A DNA stretch of 10,328 nt, from the NCBI GenBank assembly GCA_964432715.1, contig CAYSOW010000073.1, positions 1 to 10,328 on the forward strand, in the 5' to 3' direction. The notes beneath the pieces are model-generated. The model was not told where the DNA came from. It did no database searches and saw only the letters and a program-made list of their open reading frames with translations. The stretch comes from Phocaeicola_A sp964432715. GTDB lineage: Bacteria > Bacteroidota > Bacteroidia > Bacteroidales > Bacteroidaceae. Shown in pieces: positions 7,459 to 10,328 of this stretch (the stretch's first letter is position 1; each line of letters begins with the position of its first letter). The position numbers were made by a program, and so were the translations under genes.

Positions 7459-9072
7459 ATGAAGAAATTAGCATTCTTACTCCCTATATGGTGTCTGTTG
7501 GCCTGCCTTGCGGCATGTATCGACGACGACTCCAACGAGAACTACCTCTCCGACTACGATGCCGGCGAGATTAAATTCGACACCACCGGTGTGGCCAACC
7601 GCACCGTGTTGCTCTACAACCTGACTCCGGGTCAACACGTAGAATTAGAGATGAAAGTGGATTACAAATACCCGGAGCGTTTGCGTTATCGCTGGTTCTA
7701 CCTGACGCTGACCAACTACAGCTATCAGGCACAGCAGGTGGGCAACTCACTGGTTTATCCGCCCGCTGACACCATTGCAACCACGCGCAAACTGGATTGG
7801 ACCGTTGATTTGAAGGGCGGTCAGTACCGTTTCTACCTGATGGCAGAGGATACCATCACCGGCATGCGCGGCTACTACAACCCGTGTAACTACACCGTGG
7901 TAGAGGTAGAGGGTTCTCAAACCGGTCTTTACCTGTTGACTGAATCGGGCGAGAACAGTGATATCGAGATTCTTACCTCCAGCCTGATGTTGATCTGCGG
8001 AGGCGACAATCAATACAAGAAGTACTACAGCGGCCTCACCGGAACCACTTTGGAAGGTAAACCCAAGTTCATCCGTGCATCTCACACCGGCAGCACTTCG
8101 AAGGAGGGTTACATGGTCTGCACCGACAAGAATCTCTATCGTATCGCCGAGGAGAACATGGTGTTGATGGACGAGTGGGACGATATGTTCTACACGAAGC
8201 CCGATGTCTTCAATCCGCAGTGCCTCTTCTTTATGAACTACTGTGAGTTTCTGATTAACGACGGCAAATTGCACACCCTCTATACCAACCGCACCAACGA
8301 CCGTAAGTTCTCGGATGCCATTGCAGGCAACTACGAGGCTTACCCCTTCTTGATGTTTGAGTCAAAGACCACTTGGCGTCCTGTGAGCGGTGCCATTGAT
8401 GCCGATCAGGTCATCTTCGACCAGAAGAACAAACGCTTTGTGCCCTACTTCGCCTATAACAGTTCCATCAGTCAGTTTGCCTCTACAAGTGGTGATGCCG
8501 TGGTGGATGCCAATGCTGTGCCGGGTCAGATTATCAAGATTCTCAATGGTGCCAACTACTACACGTACGTGATTACGAAGATTAACGGAGTGAATTACCT
8601 CTACCGTTACAACTTCTACAACCGCGTAGATAAAGGCGACTTGTCGGCTGCCGGCGATAATTCCATCACTAATCTCTCGGGATGCACCGATTTGGATCAG
8701 GCCAAGTATTGGACCTCCAACTCCAACGGTGGTGCGTTCTATTACGCCACCGACAAGAATGTCTACTCCTTCTCGCCCACTTCCGGTCTGACAGGTTCCT
8801 ACACGCTCTACACTTGTAGCACCAACGAAGAGGTTACCTGCATTTACACCGGTGGTAGCGTAGGCGGTGGCTGGCCCACCAGTAGCTGTATCCTTTGGAT
8901 TGCCGTTTGGGACAGCTCTAAACAGGAGGGTAAGATTATCGAATACGAGATGGATCATGACTATGGACAGCCGAGTGCCTTCTGGGGCCCGATGTTCGGT
9001 TCTGCTTCGAACCCCACCATCACCACCGGATGGCAGAAGATTGTCGGCATGACCTTCCGCTACGCTGAATAA
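7459..9072 (+). CDS. PKD-like-family surface lipoprotein with propeller-like C-terminal part
   Basis: Predicted outer-membrane lipoprotein of the Bacteroidota PKD-like family seen after SusC/SusD and DUF4843 genes. The signal peptide ends in LAAC (Cys20), followed at once by IDDDSNE, an acidic stretch of the kind that serves as a surface export signal in Bacteroidota. Residues about 30-150 resemble a PKD/Ig-like domain (DAGEIKFDTTG; RYRWFYLT; GGQYRFYLMAEDTITG). Residues about 155-537 are beta-rich with recurring short motifs, such as CTDKNLYRI at 221-229 and ATDKNVYSF at 430-438, plus similar hydrophobic strands near 257-275, 313-330, 367-385 and 477-497. This suggests a beta-propeller of six or seven blades, which is inference from spacing. 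There are nine cysteines besides the lipid Cys. By position it parallels SusF or a surface binding protein; its ligand is unknown. It follows DUF4843 by 17 bases and carries the operon's only strong Shine-Dalgarno site. Confidence 0.82.
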   Translation: MKKLAFLLPIWCLLACLAACIDDDSNENYLSDYDAGEIKFDTTGVANRTVLLYNLTPGQHVELEMKVDYKYPERLRYRWFYLTLTNYSYQAQQVGNSLVYPPADTIATTRKLDWTVDLKGGQYRFYLMAEDTITGMRGYYNPCNYTVVEVEGSQTGLYLLTESGENSDIEILTSSLMLICGGDNQYKKYYSGLTGTTLEGKPKFIRASHTGSTSKEGYMVCTDKNLYRIAEENMVLMDEWDDMFYTKPDVFNPQCLFFMNYCEFLINDGKLHTLYTNRTNDRKFSDAIAGNYEAYPFLMFESKTTWRPVSGAIDADQVIFDQKNKRFVPYFAYNSSISQFASTSGDAVVDANAVPGQIIKILNGANYYTYVITKINGVNYLYRYNFYNRVDKGDLSAAGDNSITNLSGCTDLDQAKYWTSNSNGGAFYYATDKNVYSFSPTSGLTGSYTLYTCSTNEEVTCIYTGGSVGGGWPTSSCILWIAVWDSSKQEGKIIEYEMDHDYGQPSAFWGPMFGSASNPTITTGWQKIVGMTFRYAE

Positions 9073-9104
9073 CAGTTATTTATTAACCCAATAAAAAACC
9101 TACA

Positions 9105-10277
9105 ATGAACAAAAAACTAACGTTATGTGCCCTGATGCTGATAGGAGGACTGTCAGCATCAGGCGCCCTCTCAAGCGACAAACATTACCGTGTCAGCGGT
9201 AGCTTGACGGGCGTGAACGAAGGGGATACCCTTTGCCTCACCCCGAGTGCCACTCACAACCAGGAGCAGCCCATTGCACTGGCAGTTGTTAAGGATGGGA
9301 AATTCCTCTTCGAAGGAACCCTGGAAGAGCCCCGCGCCATGATGCTGGGGGTAAAGAACTGCTTCGGCGGTCTCTCTTTCATGCTGGAAGAGGGAGAAAC
9401 GCAGATGGTAGGTGCCGCCACCAGTTCTCCGGGACGCAACAACGTACCGGTCTACCGTATCGTGGCAAATGTCACAGGTTCTCCCCTCACCGACCGCATG
9501 AACAGCTTGTTGGCAGTGCGTGACACCATGGATCGTCGCTACAACGCAATTCAGCAACGCTACGCCGAGGTTAGCAATCAGTTGCGCAAAGCCTATACGG
9601 ATAAGAACATGGAGGAGTTCAACCGCCTCAAGACGACGGAGGAGTACAAGGCCATGGCTACTGCTGAGCGCGAGTTCTTGGCAGAAGTGGACAGTTGCTA
9701 CACGCAGGTAATGCTGGAGAACAAGGACTCCTACTGGGGCCCGCTGATGATGATGGAGCTGGCTTCCTACCTCAGTGACAACGAGAAGAAGGTGTTTGCA
9801 CAGTTCTCCAAAGAGGCGCAGGAGAGTTACTATGGCAAGCTGGCGCATGAGGAGCTCTATCCGGCAGGCGACGAAGGTGAGCCGGTGAAGGAATTCACCG
9901 TCACGAATGCCGAGGGCAAGCAAGTCTCTCTCAAAGAGCTGTTGCAGGGCAAGAAGTACTTATTGATTGATTTCTGGGCTTCTTGGTGCGGTCCTTGCCG
10001 CCGTGAGATTCCCAACTTGAAGGAGATTTATAAGAACTATGCCGACAAAGGTTTCCAGATTGTCAGCATCTCCATCGACCAGAAAGAGGCCGACTGGCAG
10101 AAGGCGTTGAAGGAAGAGGCGCTCACCTGGCCCAACTTCCGCGATTCGCACGTAGCTGAGCTCTATAAGGTGCGTGCCATCCCGACGATGTACCTCATCG
10201 ACAGCAACGGTCGTTTGGTCGCTGAGAATCTGCGTGGTGCCGAGCTGGCACAGAAAGTCGCAGAGCTTTTGAAATAG
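9105..10277 (+). CDS. DUF4369-TlpA-like periplasmic thioredoxin
   Basis: Predicted periplasmic thiol:disulfide oxidoreductase of the TlpA/ResA group. Signal peptide about 1-22; Cys8 lies inside its hydrophobic core without a proper lipobox, so the protein is probably soluble or SPI-cleaved, not lipidated. Residues about 27-130 match the beta-rich DUF4369 domain that is fused to thioredoxins in Bacteroidota. About 130-215 is a charged helical stretch. About 258-388 is a thioredoxin fold with FWASWCGPC (active-site Cys295 and Cys298) and a cis-proline at Pro360 in RAIPTMYLID. All catalytic elements are present, so it should be redox active. Redox partner and direction (reducing or oxidising) are not visible. 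It is the last gene seen in the operon, 32 bases after the PKD-like gene, with no promoter motif in the gap. Cysteine-rich SusD-like and PKD-like proteins encoded alongside are possible partners. Confidence 0.92.
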   Translation: MNKKLTLCALMLIGGLSASGALSSDKHYRVSGSLTGVNEGDTLCLTPSATHNQEQPIALAVVKDGKFLFEGTLEEPRAMMLGVKNCFGGLSFMLEEGETQMVGAATSSPGRNNVPVYRIVANVTGSPLTDRMNSLLAVRDTMDRRYNAIQQRYAEVSNQLRKAYTDKNMEEFNRLKTTEEYKAMATAEREFLAEVDSCYTQVMLENKDSYWGPLMMMELASYLSDNEKKVFAQFSKEAQESYYGKLAHEELYPAGDEGEPVKEFTVTNAEGKQVSLKELLQGKKYLLIDFWASWCGPCRREIPNLKEIYKNYADKGFQIVSISIDQKEADWQKALKEEALTWPNFRDSHVAELYKVRAIPTMYLIDSNGRLVAENLRGAELAQKVAELLK

Positions 10278-10328
10278 CTTACTTAGAGACGTTTTACTCT
10301 CTCATATGACAGAAGGTCCGCCCCTTGG
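10278..10328. other. Truncated downstream region
   Basis: The last 51 bases after the thioredoxin stop hold no complete gene or terminator. A G+C-rich block, AAGGTCCGCCCC at 10313-10324, could be the left arm of a terminator hairpin cut off by the window edge. Alternatively, the ATG at 10306 opens a frame reading MTEGPPL up to the edge and might begin another gene. Neither can be decided here. Confidence 0.3.

Noticed and set aside
9171..9923. Open frame on the - strand inside the thioredoxin gene
   Set aside because: It lies opposite the DUF4369 and helical parts of an intact gene, with no recognisable product.
1..10328. CRISPR array, tRNA/rRNA genes, insertion sequences, phage or toxin-antitoxin genes
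   Set aside because: No spaced repeats, cloverleaf-type segments, transposase motifs or terminal inverted repeats were found on either strand by eye.

Overview
The window looks like a chromosomal piece of a Bacteroidota member, most likely order Bacteroidales. The reasons are a SusC/SusD-type outer-membrane import pair, short SPII lipoproteins of Bacteroidota-only families, a DUF4369-TlpA type thioredoxin, Bacteroides-style promoter motifs (TAnnTTTG) and A-rich start regions that mostly lack Shine-Dalgarno sequences. Base composition appears close to half G+C, higher than in many Bacteroides, so a genus cannot be named from sequence alone. Every gene seen lies on the + strand.

Layout. Positions 20-69 hold a strong intrinsic terminator for a gene left of the window. 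Positions 70-194 hold a short promoter region. Positions 195-1988 encode a predicted membrane-spanning regulator: signal peptide, periplasmic TPR-like sensor, one transmembrane helix, coiled coil and a cytoplasmic AraC-type DNA-binding domain. The 162-base gap at 1989-2150 holds a perfect 10-base palindrome with a direct-repeat partner, followed by a good -7 promoter element with a poor -33 element. This arrangement would suit an activator-dependent promoter. From 2151 to 10277 runs a tight five-gene operon: susC-like TonB-dependent transporter, susD-like lipoprotein, DUF4843 lipoprotein, PKD-like-family lipoprotein and a periplasmic TlpA-like thioredoxin. Gaps are 9, 5, 17 and 32 bases, with no internal terminator seen.

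How the genes may work together (inference). The SusC barrel and SusD lid would import a nutrient across the outer membrane, powered by TonB. The DUF4843 and PKD-like lipoproteins would be accessory surface proteins, in the positions of SusE and SusF. The TlpA-like protein would act on thiols in the periplasm. The upstream regulator would sense a periplasmic ligand and switch on the operon. No glycoside hydrolase, polysaccharide lyase, sulfatase or peptidase is present in the window, so the substrate is unknown and a polysaccharide should not be assumed. The SusC-like protein lacks an STN domain, which argues against ECF-sigma/anti-sigma control and fits control by the neighbouring AraC-type regulator.

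Nothing here is a wholly new class of machine. The most distinctive points are the kinase-free transmembrane TPR-AraC regulator beside an enzyme-free SusCD operon, the putative operator repeats, an SD consensus unusual for this phylum before only one gene, and cysteine-rich exported proteins encoded together with a thioredoxin. There is no gene-free stretch longer than 300 bases.
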